35,927 nucleotides of DNA from Pseudomonas fuscovaginae SE-1 (GTDB lineage: Bacteria; Pseudomonadota; Gammaproteobacteria; Pseudomonadales; Pseudomonadaceae): NCBI RefSeq assembly GCF_000364705.1, contig NZ_AQOH01000056.1:1-35927 (forward strand), read 5' to 3'. This document shows, one piece after another, positions 9,546 to 17,307 of the stretch. Below the pieces are notes generated by a model. It was given only the letters and a program-made list of their open reading frames with translations, was not told where the DNA came from and ran no database searches. A program made the position numbers and the translations under genes. Each line of letters begins with the position of its first letter. The first letter of the stretch is position 1.

Positions 9546-10847
9546 ATGAAGAAGGCAAAGCTCAGCCTCGCCTGGCAGATCCTCATCGGTCTGGTACTGG
9601 GGATTGCACTCGGCGCGCTGCTCAACCATTTCAGTGCGGAAAAGGCCTGGTGGATCAGTAACGTGCTGCAACCGGCAGGCGATATCTTCATCCGCCTGAT
9701 CAAAATGATCGTGATCCCGATCGTCATTTCCTCGCTGATCGTCGGCATCGCCGGTGTCGGTGATGCGAAGCAGTTGGGGCGCATCGGTCTCAAGACCATC
9801 ATCTACTTCGAGATCGTCACCACCATCGCCATTCTCGTCGGCCTGGTGCTGGCCAACGTGTTCCACCCGGGCGCCGGCATCGACATGAGCACCCTGGGCA
9901 CCGTGGACATCTCCAAGTACAAGGCCACCGTCGCCGAGGTGCAGCATGAGCATGCGTTCATCGAGACCATCCTCAACCTGATCCCGTCGAATATCATCGC
10001 CGCCATGGCCCGTGGCGAGATGCTGCCGATCATCTTCTTCTCGGTCATTTTCGGTCTGGGTCTGTCGAGCCTGCAGGCCGAACTGCGCGACCCGCTGGTG
10101 AAGATGTTCCAGGGCGTCTCGGAAACCATGTTCAAGGTCACCCACATGATCATGAACTATGCGCCGATCGGTGTGTTCGCCCTGATCGCCGTGACCGTGG
10201 CCAACTTCGGCTTCGCTTCGCTGTTGCCGCTGGCCAAGCTGGTGGTGCTGGTCTACGTCGCCGTCTTCCTGTTCGCCTTTGTCGTGCTCGGCCTGATCGC
10301 GCGCCTGTTCGGTTTCTCGGTGATCCGGCTGATGCGCATCTTCAAGGACGAACTGATCCTGGCCTATTCCACCGCCAGCTCGGAAACCGCGTTGCCGCGG
10401 ATCATCGAGAAGATGGAAGCCTATGGCGCGCCGAAGGCCATCTGCAGCTTCGTGGTGCCGACCGGCTACTCGTTCAACCTCGACGGTTCGACGCTGTACC
10501 AGAGCATTGCGGCGATCTTCATCGCCCAGCTCTATGGCATCGACATGTCCATCAGCCAGCAATTGCTGCTGGTGGTGACCCTGATGGTGACCTCCAAGGG
10601 CATTGCCGGCGTACCGGGTGTTTCCTTCGTGGTGCTGCTGGCGACTCTGGGCAGTGTCGGCATTCCGCTGGAGGGCCTGGCCTTCATCGCCGGTGTCGAC
10701 CGCATCATGGACATGGCGCGTACCGCCCTGAACGTGATCGGCAACGCCCTGGCCGCCCTGGTCATCGCCCGCTGGGAAGGCCTGTATGACGATGCCAAGG
10801 GCGAGCGCTACTGGAACTCGCTGCCGCACTGGCGCAGCAAGGCCTGA
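9546..10847 (+). CDS. gltP: Proton/glutamate-aspartate symporter GltP
   Basis: A 433-aa inner-membrane carrier of the dicarboxylate/amino acid:cation symporter (SLC1-like) family. The N-terminal segment MKKAKLSLAWQILIGLVLGI and the first membrane helices match GltP/DctA proteins. The conserved transport core is present: the Ser-rich hairpin AYSTASSETALPRI (about 276-289), VPTGYSFNLDGSTLYQS with the NLDG turn, the HP2 hairpin TSKGIAGVPGVSF, and the substrate-binding helix GVDRIMDMARTALNVIGN with the Asp-Arg pair. In P. aeruginosa gltP lies close to algB, which supports GltP over DctA. Its transcript probably ends at the hairpin at 11015-11043. Confidence 0.92.
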   Translation: MKKAKLSLAWQILIGLVLGIALGALLNHFSAEKAWWISNVLQPAGDIFIRLIKMIVIPIVISSLIVGIAGVGDAKQLGRIGLKTIIYFEIVTTIAILVGLVLANVFHPGAGIDMSTLGTVDISKYKATVAEVQHEHAFIETILNLIPSNIIAAMARGEMLPIIFFSVIFGLGLSSLQAELRDPLVKMFQGVSETMFKVTHMIMNYAPIGVFALIAVTVANFGFASLLPLAKLVVLVYVAVFLFAFVVLGLIARLFGFSVIRLMRIFKDELILAYSTASSETALPRIIEKMEAYGAPKAICSFVVPTGYSFNLDGSTLYQSIAAIFIAQLYGIDMSISQQLLLVVTLMVTSKGIAGVPGVSFVVLLATLGSVGIPLEGLAFIAGVDRIMDMARTALNVIGNALAALVIARWEGLYDDAKGERYWNSLPHWRSKA

Positions 10848-10859
10848 TTGACGCCGATT

Positions 10860-10964
10860 GTTCCCACGCTCTGCGTGGGAACACCTCATCGGACGCTCCG
10901 CGTTCCGCTTCAGCCTGGCGACGCGGAGCGTCGAGGGCTGCATTCCCACGCAGAGCGTGGGAAC
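10860..10964. repeat. Composite palindromic repeat, copy 1
   Basis: Two outer 23-base palindromes, GTTCCCACGC...GCGTGGGAAC (10860-10882) and its inverted partner (10942-10964), enclose an inner inverted repeat GACGCTCCGCGT (10892-10903) / ACGCGGAGCGTC (10921-10932). The whole unit can fold into a long cruciform. The same architecture recurs at 17188-17286. It resembles the small dispersed repeats (REPIN or MITE type) common in fluorescent pseudomonads. No coding capacity. Confidence 0.85.
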
Positions 10965-11000
10965 GATCGAATCTCTGTGTGGGAACGATCGAATCATCTC
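10957..11000 (+). repeat. 22-bp tandem duplication at the repeat edge
   Basis: GTGGGAACGATCGAATC occurs at 10957-10973 and again at 10979-10995, a 22-base period. The right end of the palindromic repeat therefore seems to have been duplicated once, probably by slippage. Confidence 0.7.
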
Positions 11001-11014
11001 TGATCGGATGACAG

Positions 11015-11043
11015 ACCCCGGACTCTCCGGGGTTTGTTGTTTC
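11015..11043 (+). terminator. Rho-independent terminator after gltP
   Basis: Hairpin ACCCCGGA-CTC-TCCGGGGT with an 8-bp stem and 3-base loop (11015-11033), followed by the T-rich tail TTGTTGTTTC. It ends only 45 bp before the start of the next gene, so that gene's promoter is either overlapping or within this region. Confidence 0.8.
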
Positions 11044-11088
11044 TGGCCCGACCGTTATCATTCGCCGCATCTTCCAGGAGTTTTCCCG

Positions 11089-12318
11089 ATGCTCAATGGC
11101 CTGTGGCTTGGCTTTTTCGTGGTGGCGACCGTTTCGGCGCTGGCGCAATGGCTGGTGGGTGGCAATCACGCGATCTTCGCCAGCATGGTCGAAAGCATCT
11201 TCGCCATGGCCAAGCTGTCGGTGGAGGTCATGGTCCTGCTGTTCGGTACCCTGACGCTCTGGCTCGGCTTTCTGCGCATCGCCGAAAAGGCCGGGATCGT
11301 CGACTGGCTGGCCAAGGCCCTCGGTCCGCTGTTCAGCCGACTGATGCCGGAAGTGCCACGCGGTCACCCGGCCATCGGCCTGATCACCCTCAACTTCGCC
11401 GCCAACGGCCTGGGCCTGGACAACGCCGCCACGCCCATTGGCCTGAAGGCCATGCGCGCGCTGCAGGAGCTCAACCCGAGCCAGACCGTGGCGAGCAATG
11501 CGCAGATCCTGTTCCTGGTGCTCAACGCCTCGTCACTGACCCTGTTGCCGGTGACCATCTTCATGTATCGCGCCCAGCAGGGCGCTCCGGACCCGACCCT
11601 GGTGTTCCTGCCGATCCTGCTGGCGACCAGCGCCTCGACCCTGGTCGGCCTGCTGTCGGTGGCGGTGATGCAGCGCCTGCGGCTGTGGGATCCGGTGGTG
11701 CTGGCCTACCTGGTGCCGGGCGCGCTGATCCTCGGCGGTTTCATGGCGGTGCTGGCCGGCCTCTCGGCCACCGCGCTGGCGAGCCTGTCGTCGATCCTCG
11801 GCAACCTGACGCTGTTCGGCTTGATCATGCTGTTCCTGGTGATCGGCGCCTTGCGCAAGGTGAAGGTCTACGAGGCCTTCGTCGAGGGCGCCAAGGAAGG
11901 TTTCGACGTGGCGAAGAACCTGCTGCCGTACCTGGTGGCGATGCTCTGCGCGATTGGTGTGCTGCGCGCGTCCGGGGCGCTGGATTTCGGTCTCGACGGC
12001 ATTCGCCATCTGGTGCAGTGGGCCGGTTGGGACACGCGTTTCGTCGACGCGCTGCCGACGGCGATGGTCAAGCCGTTCTCCGGCAGTGCCGCGCGGGCGA
12101 TGCTGATCGAAACCATGAAGACCCAGGGTGTGGACAGCTTCCCGGCGCTGGCGGCGGCGACCATCCAGGGCAGTACCGAGACCACGTTCTATGTGCTGGC
12201 GGTGTACTTCGGCGCGGTGAACATCCAGCGCGCCCGGCATGCGGTGGGCTGTGCCCTGCTGGCGGAGCTGGCCGGGGTGGTGGCGGCGATCGGGGTTTGC
12301 TACTGGTTCTTTGGCTGA
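11089..12318 (+). CDS. SpmA-SpmB fusion, nucleoside-recognition (Gate) membrane protein
   Basis: A 409-aa polytopic membrane protein. The start is the ATG with CAGGAG about 10 bases upstream. The first half carries the SpmA signature (NGLGLDNAATPIGLKAMRAL, about 105-124). The second half carries the SpmB signature (STETTFYVLAVYFGAVNIQ, about 365-383). Each half is a Gate domain, and about nine or ten hydrophobic segments are visible. SpmA and SpmB are separate proteins needed for spore core dehydration in Bacillus. Here they are one chain in a bacterium that makes no spores, so the role must differ; transport of a small molecule is the usual guess. Its 3' end converges on the MCE operon across a REP pair. 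Confidence 0.82.
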   Translation: MLNGLWLGFFVVATVSALAQWLVGGNHAIFASMVESIFAMAKLSVEVMVLLFGTLTLWLGFLRIAEKAGIVDWLAKALGPLFSRLMPEVPRGHPAIGLITLNFAANGLGLDNAATPIGLKAMRALQELNPSQTVASNAQILFLVLNASSLTLLPVTIFMYRAQQGAPDPTLVFLPILLATSASTLVGLLSVAVMQRLRLWDPVVLAYLVPGALILGGFMAVLAGLSATALASLSSILGNLTLFGLIMLFLVIGALRKVKVYEAFVEGAKEGFDVAKNLLPYLVAMLCAIGVLRASGALDFGLDGIRHLVQWAGWDTRFVDALPTAMVKPFSGSAARAMLIETMKTQGVDSFPALAAATIQGSTETTFYVLAVYFGAVNIQRARHAVGCALLAELAGVVAAIGVCYWFFG

Positions 12319-12335
12319 GGCCAACGCTGGCTTTG

Positions 12336-12466
12336 GTGGCGAGCGGGCTTGCCCGCGCTGGGCTGCAAAGCAGCCCCAACATCAGAAAACCCGGTGTATC
12401 TGACCGAGCAAGGTGTCTGGCTTTAGGGCTGCCGCGCATCCCAGCGCGGGCAAGCCCGCTCGCCAC
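12336..12466. repeat. REP pair (REPIN), copy 1
   Basis: A forward REP (GTGGCGAGCGGGCTTGCCCG, from 12336, with GGCTGCAAAGCAGCC following to about 12375) faces an inverted REP ending GCCCGCTCGCCAC at 12466. About 65 bases of unique sequence separate them. This is the REPIN arrangement of fluorescent pseudomonads, mobilised in trans by RAYT transposases. It lies between two convergent genes, the usual safe site. No RAYT gene is in the window. Confidence 0.9.
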
Positions 12467-12474
12467 AGGAGTCT

Positions 12475-13107
12475 TCAGCGTTTAGCTGAAATCTGGCCCT
12501 GCTGCACCGCCCAGCCGATCACCTGCGTGGTCAGCCTGTCCCCGGCCTGGCCAAAGCTGGCCACCACGCCCGGCACCTGCTTGTCGCCCAGCGGCTGACG
12601 CACTTCGAAGCGGCGGCTGGCGAGAATCCGCTGGTCGCTGTCGCGCACCAGCCGCGCATCCAGGCGGATCACCACCTCGGCGTCCTGCCCGTGATATTCG
12701 GTCTGGAACGCCTGCAACTCGCCACCCAGCTCGAAGTCCGCACGCAGGTTGCTGTCATCGGTACTCAGCAGGCGTACCCGGCCATCACGCTGGAATGCAT
12801 CGAGCAGTCGGTTGCGCAGCAGCACCGGCGCCGGGTCGCTCCAGCGCGAGGCCTTGTAGTGGCTGATCAGGTCGCCCTGGGGGATGACGGCGATGTCCGG
12901 ACTGTTCAGGGCCTCACCGGCGATCGGCTTGGCGATCCGCAGCGACCAGCCGACTGGCTGGACCGCTGATGCCGCCGCGCTGCTCTGCGCGGTCGGCAGT
13001 CGGTAGACATCCACCGGCTCGGCTTCGGGCAGGATCGAGCAGGCGCTACCCAGGACCAGTCCGGCGATCAGGGTCAGGTAACTCAGGGCGCGATGGGCAA
13101 GCCTCAT
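12475..13107 (-). CDS. PqiC-like ABC-transport auxiliary lipoprotein
   Basis: A 210-aa predicted outer-membrane lipoprotein: lipobox LGSAC with Cys23 after a hydrophobic signal. It matches the ABC-type transport auxiliary lipoprotein family (PqiC/DUF330-like). The YRLP segment just after the lipidation site and the pattern GWSLRIAKPIAGEALNSPDI are typical. Partners in other MCE systems (for example PqiC) sit in the outer membrane and receive the MCE bridge. The start ATG overlaps the MlaD-like stop by 4 bp, so translation is coupled. It is the last gene of the MCE operon. Its presence suggests this system reaches the outer membrane through a lipoprotein rather than through MlaA. Confidence 0.85.
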   Translation of the reverse strand: MRLAHRALSYLTLIAGLVLGSACSILPEAEPVDVYRLPTAQSSAAASAVQPVGWSLRIAKPIAGEALNSPDIAVIPQGDLISHYKASRWSDPAPVLLRNRLLDAFQRDGRVRLLSTDDSNLRADFELGGELQAFQTEYHGQDAEVVIRLDARLVRDSDQRILASRRFEVRQPLGDKQVPGVVASFGQAGDRLTTQVIGWAVQQGQISAKR

Positions 13108-14042
13108 GGGGTGAATTCCTTGTTCTTGTCACGGCCCAGCAGGTAGCCGCTGGGGTTGGCGTTCAGGCGCTGCGAAACGGTCTTCAGGCTGCTCAGGGTC
13201 TCACGCAGTTCGCGGATCGCCGGGGCCAGCTCGTTGAGCCCCTGCAGGCCGCTGTTGACCGAGTCCTGGTTGGTGGCTAGCAGCTTGTCGAGCGTCGCGC
13301 TGCTGCGCTCCAGCGACTGCATGGCCCGCTCGGCACTGCCCAGGGCCTGGGTCCCCTGCTTGTCCAGCAGGTTGTTGGCGTTGCGCATCAGTTGTGAAGT
13401 CTGCTCCAGGGTGCCGCTGACCTGCTTGCCGACCTGGGTCATCTGCTGCAGGACCTGGCGGATGTCGTCGCGCTGGCCGGCGATGGCGCCGGTGGTCTGC
13501 CGCAGGTTGTCCAGGGTTTTGCTGACGTTCTCGACATTTTGCGGGGAAAACAGCTCGTTGGCATTGTGCAGCAACAGGTTGATGCCGCTCATCAGGTCGC
13601 TGCTGTCGCTGAGCAGGCGGGAAATCGGCGAGGGCGAGGCGATGATCTCCGGCAGCTTGCCGTCCTTGCCCTTGAGCTCGGGGCTCTGCGGCGTGCCGCC
13701 GCTGAGCTGGATCAGCGAGGTGCCGGTGATCCCGGTCAGGGCCAGCTTGGCCCGGGTGTCTTCCTTGATCGGGGTGTCGCCGACCAGGCGGATGCGCGCC
13801 AGTACCCGGCGCGGGTCCTGCGGATCGAGGCTCAGCTGCAGCACGTCACCGACCTTGATTCCGCTGTACTGCACCGGGCTGCCCCGTGACAGGCCGCTGA
13901 CCGCCTCGTTGAAGACCACCTCGTAGTCCTTGAACGCGGTATCGACGCTGGACTTGGCCAGCCACAGGCCGAAGAGCAGCGCGCCGAGCACCACCAGTAC
14001 GCTGAACAGGCCGATCATCACATGATGGGCACGGGTTTCCAT
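13104..14042 (-). CDS. MlaD-family MCE protein
   Basis: A 312-aa inner-membrane-anchored periplasmic lipid-binding subunit. A single membrane helix (about 8-28) is followed by one MCE domain (about 38-117; EAVSGLSRGSPVQYSGIKVG is typical), then a long helical tail to about 300 rich in Leu, Gln and Asn with heptad character. MCE proteins form hexameric rings on an MlaE-type permease and carry lipids between membranes. The long helical C-terminus resembles single-domain MCE proteins that build a tunnel rather than the short E. coli MlaD (about 183 aa). It starts one base after the ATPase stop. Confidence 0.87.
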   Translation of the reverse strand: METRAHHVMIGLFSVLVVLGALLFGLWLAKSSVDTAFKDYEVVFNEAVSGLSRGSPVQYSGIKVGDVLQLSLDPQDPRRVLARIRLVGDTPIKEDTRAKLALTGITGTSLIQLSGGTPQSPELKGKDGKLPEIIASPSPISRLLSDSSDLMSGINLLLHNANELFSPQNVENVSKTLDNLRQTTGAIAGQRDDIRQVLQQMTQVGKQVSGTLEQTSQLMRNANNLLDKQGTQALGSAERAMQSLERSSATLDKLLATNQDSVNSGLQGLNELAPAIRELRETLSSLKTVSQRLNANPSGYLLGRDKNKEFTP

Positions 14043-14043
14043 C

Positions 14044-14847
14044 TCATCCCTCCTTGAGCGGTGTGGCCGCGTTGTAGGCGGCGCGGCCCCGTGGGCCGTG
14101 GAAGTATTCGTGAATCCAGGGGTGGTCGGTTTCGGCGACCCGATCGATCGCGTCGGCCACCAGCACGCGTTTCTGCGCCAGTACCGCGACCCGGTCGGTG
14201 ATGGTGTAGAGGGTGTCGAGATCGTGGGTGATCAGGAACACGCTCAGGCCCAGGGCGTCGCGCAGGGTCAGGATCAACTGGTCGAAGGCGGCGGCGCCGA
14301 TCGGGTCGAGGCCGGCGGTGGGCTCGTCGAGAAACAGGATGTCCGGGTCCAGGGCCAGCGCGCGGGCCAGGGCCGCACGCTTGATCATCCCGCCGGACAG
14401 CGAGGACGGGTACTTGTTGGCGGCCGACAGCGGCAGGCCGGACAGCGCCAGTTTCACGCAGGCCAGGTGCTCGGCGTCGGCCCGGCTGAGGCCGGCGTGC
14501 TCGATCAGCGGCAGGGCGACGTTCTCGACCACGGTCAGCGAGGAAAACAGTGCGCCCTGCTGGAACAGCACGCCAAAGCGCCGCTCGACCTGCGAGCGTG
14601 CCTGTTCCGGCAGGCTTGGCAGATCCTGGCCGAACACCCGCACCTGGCCGTCACTGGGTTGGCGCAGGCCGATGATGCTACGCATCAGCACCGACTTGCC
14701 GGTGCCGGAGCCACCGACCACCGCCATGATCTCGCCCTTGTACAGGTCGAGGTCGAGGTTCTCGTGCACGCTCTGCGCGCCGAAGCGATTGCACAGCCCG
14801 CGCACCTCGATCACCGCTTCGCTGGGCGGTCGCGTTGCCCGGCTCAC
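14044..14847 (-). CDS. MlaF-like ABC transporter ATP-binding protein
   Basis: A 267-aa ATPase that powers the MCE lipid transporter. Visible motifs are Walker A GGSGTGKS (45-52), a Q-loop at FQQG (96-98), signature SSLSGGMIKRAALARAL (148-164), Walker B ILFLDE (170-175) followed by PTAGLDP, and the switch His in LITHDLDTLY. The LSGGM signature and the DPIGA motif are typical of MlaF/Ttg2A-type ATPases. The start is a GTG whose GTGA overlaps the stop of the permease gene, so the two are translationally coupled. Confidence 0.92.
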   Translation of the reverse strand: MSRATRPPSEAVIEVRGLCNRFGAQSVHENLDLDLYKGEIMAVVGGSGTGKSVLMRSIIGLRQPSDGQVRVFGQDLPSLPEQARSQVERRFGVLFQQGALFSSLTVVENVALPLIEHAGLSRADAEHLACVKLALSGLPLSAANKYPSSLSGGMIKRAALARALALDPDILFLDEPTAGLDPIGAAAFDQLILTLRDALGLSVFLITHDLDTLYTITDRVAVLAQKRVLVADAIDRVAETDHPWIHEYFHGPRGRAAYNAATPLKEG

Positions 14848-15989
14848 CAGCCCATCTCCATGAAGAACAGCGCGGCGACGGCGTCGAGCACGATCACGAT
14901 GAAGATCGACTGGACCACGCTGGAGGTGGTGTGGGCACCGACCGACGCGGCGCTGCCGCTGACCTTGAAGCCTTCCAGGCAGCCCACGGCGGCGATCAGG
15001 AAGGCGAAGAACGGTGCTTTCACCAGGCCGACGAGGAAATGCTGGATGCCGATGTCGGCCTGCAGCAGGGACAGGAACATCGCCGGCGAGATATCCAGCG
15101 ACAGCGCGCAGACCACCCCGCCGCCGACGATGCCGCAGAGCATGGCGAGGAAGGTCAGCATCGGCAGGGCGATCAGCAGCGCCAGCACCCGCGGCAGCAC
15201 CAGCAGTTCCATGGGATCGAGGCCGAGGGTGCGGATGGCGTCGATCTCCTCGTTGGCCTTCATCGAGCCGATCTGCGCGGTAAAGGCACTGGCGGTGCGG
15301 CCGGCCATCAGGATGGCGGTCAGCAGCACACCGAATTCACGCAGGAAGGAGAACGCCACCAGGTCGACGGTAAAGATGCTCGCACCGAAACTGGCCAGGA
15401 CCGTGGCGCCGAGAAACGCCACCACGGCACCGACCAGGAAGGTCAGCAGGGCGATGATCGGTGCGGCGTCGAGGCCGGTCTGCTCGATATGCGCGACCAT
15501 CGGCGTGAGGCGCCAGCGCGAAGGCCGCAGCAGGCCGCGGGCCAGGGTTTCGAGGATCAGGCCGACGAAACCGAGCAGTTGCTGGGTGTCCTGCCAGACC
15601 TTGTCCACGGCTCGGCCGATCCGTTCCAGCACTTGCATGCCGGCGGCCTGTTCCGGTTCCCTGACCGGTTCGCAGAAGTCGGCGAGCGAGCAATACACGG
15701 TCTGCAACAGCGCGCGGTCGGCGGCGGACAGGTGCTCGGCCTGATCGGCCAGGTGCCCCAGGCGCTGGGCCCCCAGCAGTTCCACCAGCAGCGAGGCTCC
15801 GGCGGTGTCGAGGGCGCCCAACTGGTCGAGGTCGACGGTGGTGTTGGCGTCGTAGTGGCCGATCAACCCGGCGCTGCGGCGCTTGAGTTCACTGTAGTGG
15901 GCCAGCGTCCAGTCGCCGCTGATCCGCAGGCGCGGTGGGCTCGTCGAGGTGTCCAGTTGGGCGTTGCCGGCCATCGTGCTGATGATCAT
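14844..15989 (-). CDS. STAS-MlaE fusion, MCE lipid transporter permease
   Basis: A 381-aa permease. Residues 1 to about 100 form a STAS-like domain (LRISGDWTLAHYSEL, then LDQLGALDTAGASLLVELLG), corresponding to the separate MlaB subunit of the E. coli system. Residues about 125-381 are an MlaE permease: TFLVGAVVAFLGATVLASFGASIFTV, the conserved EFGVLLTAILMAGRTASAFTAQIGSMKANEEIDAI segment, and five or six membrane helices. The ATG at 15989 is used because GGAAG lies just upstream; a TTG at 16049 would overlap the preceding gene and has no support. First gene of the four-gene MCE operon, 64 bp after the DUF5924 gene. P. aeruginosa carries a similar set separate from its Ttg2/Mla operon. Confidence 0.88.
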   Translation of the reverse strand: MIISTMAGNAQLDTSTSPPRLRISGDWTLAHYSELKRRSAGLIGHYDANTTVDLDQLGALDTAGASLLVELLGAQRLGHLADQAEHLSAADRALLQTVYCSLADFCEPVREPEQAAGMQVLERIGRAVDKVWQDTQQLLGFVGLILETLARGLLRPSRWRLTPMVAHIEQTGLDAAPIIALLTFLVGAVVAFLGATVLASFGASIFTVDLVAFSFLREFGVLLTAILMAGRTASAFTAQIGSMKANEEIDAIRTLGLDPMELLVLPRVLALLIALPMLTFLAMLCGIVGGGVVCALSLDISPAMFLSLLQADIGIQHFLVGLVKAPFFAFLIAAVGCLEGFKVSGSAASVGAHTTSSVVQSIFIVIVLDAVAALFFMEMGW

Positions 15990-16053
15990 GGGCTTCCGGG
16001 CGTAACAGGGGTTTATGCAAACCTCTGTAATAGCACGAGAGTCTGACAAATCA

Positions 16054-17085
16054 CTAGGACCCTTGTGCGGTCTTTGCCGGGTCGATGATCTCGAAACGCA
16101 GCACGCCGAGCATCTGTCCGTCCTCGGTCAGCACCCGTACCAGCCAGCGGCCGCTCGGGTCGGCGGGGAAATTCTGTTTGTGTGTCCAGGCGCGGTAGCC
16201 TTCCTTGCGTCCACCGTGGATATCCAGGGCGATCCGGTCGACTTCGCGGCCATTGAATTCCCAGACATGGTAGATCCGCTCGTCCAGCCCGCGTGGCGCG
16301 TTGATCGAGGTGTAGGCGTAAAGCCCGCCGCTGCGCACCTGGGCGGCGTCGACCTGTTCCAGGCTGGCGCCGGGGGTGCGGTCCTGCAATTGGGTGGTCA
16401 CCGCGACCTCGGTCATCCACAGGGTCGCTGGCGGTACCCAGGAGCGCAGCAGCCAGCCAGCGCCGCCGACGGCCAGGGTCACGCTGACCAGCATCAGCCA
16501 GCCACGCAGGCTGCGCAGCGGCAGGCTCACCGCCAGGCTCGGGATCGACAGCAGCAGCGCGGTGCCCAGGGCCAGCTTGTAGCTCTGGGCGGTGGTCAGG
16601 TGGAGGATGATCGGCAGCGCGGTGAGCATCGCGGCGAACAGTGTCAGGGTGTGCAGACCGAGCAGCAGCCAGCGCTTGGGGGCCAGCCATTTGTAGTACA
16701 GCGGGTCGGTGATCGACACCAGCGCCGCTGCGCCGAGCAGGCTGGTGAAGACCAGTTGGCCACTGTTCCAGGTGGTGGTGACGAAGAAGAACGGCAGGAC
16801 GAAGAACAGGCTTTCCTGGTGGATCAGCTGAGTTGCGTAGCGCAGCAGCGGTTCGGGGATTTCGCGCTTGAACAGCCGGCTGAACAGTTGGGTCAGGGTG
16901 TTTTCCAGCATCAGCCAGACCCAGCTCAGCAGCAGTACGATGGCGATCAGGCTGGCCTTGCTCTGCTGGCGGTCGATGAGGATGAAGCTGGCGATCCCCG
17001 AGCAGAAGCCGAAGGCGGCGATGGCCCCCGGGTAACGCTTCATCAGTTCGAGGACGCGTTGGATGAGGAGGGTCAGCTGGGTCAT
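16054..17085 (-). CDS. DUF5924/DUF2914 membrane protein
   Basis: A 343-aa inner-membrane protein of unknown role. About seven or eight hydrophobic segments fill the first 235 residues. A soluble, probably periplasmic, C-terminal domain follows (about 245-343), containing YAYTSINAPRGLDERIYHVWEFNGREVD and GRWLVRVLTEDGQMLGVLRFEI, the pattern of DUF2914. The start at 17085 is chosen because it opens the first membrane helix; upstream in-frame sequence runs into a palindromic repeat and is not coding. It precedes the MCE permease on the same strand with a 64-bp gap, so it may be co-transcribed with the lipid transporter. Confidence 0.8.
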   Translation of the reverse strand: MTQLTLLIQRVLELMKRYPGAIAAFGFCSGIASFILIDRQQSKASLIAIVLLLSWVWLMLENTLTQLFSRLFKREIPEPLLRYATQLIHQESLFFVLPFFFVTTTWNSGQLVFTSLLGAAALVSITDPLYYKWLAPKRWLLLGLHTLTLFAAMLTALPIILHLTTAQSYKLALGTALLLSIPSLAVSLPLRSLRGWLMLVSVTLAVGGAGWLLRSWVPPATLWMTEVAVTTQLQDRTPGASLEQVDAAQVRSGGLYAYTSINAPRGLDERIYHVWEFNGREVDRIALDIHGGRKEGYRAWTHKQNFPADPSGRWLVRVLTEDGQMLGVLRFEIIDPAKTAQGS

Positions 17086-17187
17086 GCGATGGTTCACTGG
17101 ACTGGGGTACGAAATGGCCCGACACAATACAGTTTTAACGCAAGAGATGGGAGCAATCCCACTGCCTGGCGGTACCCCTTGCCTGAT

Positions 17188-17286
17188 CGTTCCCACGCTC
17201 CGCGTGGGAACGCAGCCTGTGACGCTCTGCGTCACAAGAGCAGACGCCGAGCGTCCAGGAAGGCATTCCCACGCTGAGCGTGGGAA
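17188..17286. repeat. Composite palindromic repeat, copy 2
   Basis: Same design as the element at 10860-10964. An outer palindrome CGTTCCCACGC...GCGTGGGAACG begins at 17188, an inverted ATTCCCACGC...GCGTGGGAAC ends at 17286, and a smaller palindrome GTGACGCTCTGCGTCAC (17219-17235) lies inside. GATCG-type flanks mirror each other at the two ends. It fills most of the 222-bp gap upstream of the DUF5924 gene. Confidence 0.85.
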
Positions 17287-17307
17287 CGATCGGACATGGA
17301 GGTGCTG

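Noticed and set aside
15990..16049. Longer start (TTG at 16049) for the STAS-MlaE gene
   Set aside because: It would overlap the preceding gene's control region, lacks a ribosome site, and adds no conserved STAS sequence.
16015..17277. 420-aa plus-strand frame opposite the DUF5924 gene
   Set aside because: Composition is Gln/Gly/Asp-rich antisense shadow, and it runs through a palindromic repeat.
10860..17286. Composite transposon flanked by the two matching repeats
   Set aside because: No transposase, no target-site duplication seen, and the enclosed genes have normal core-genome composition.
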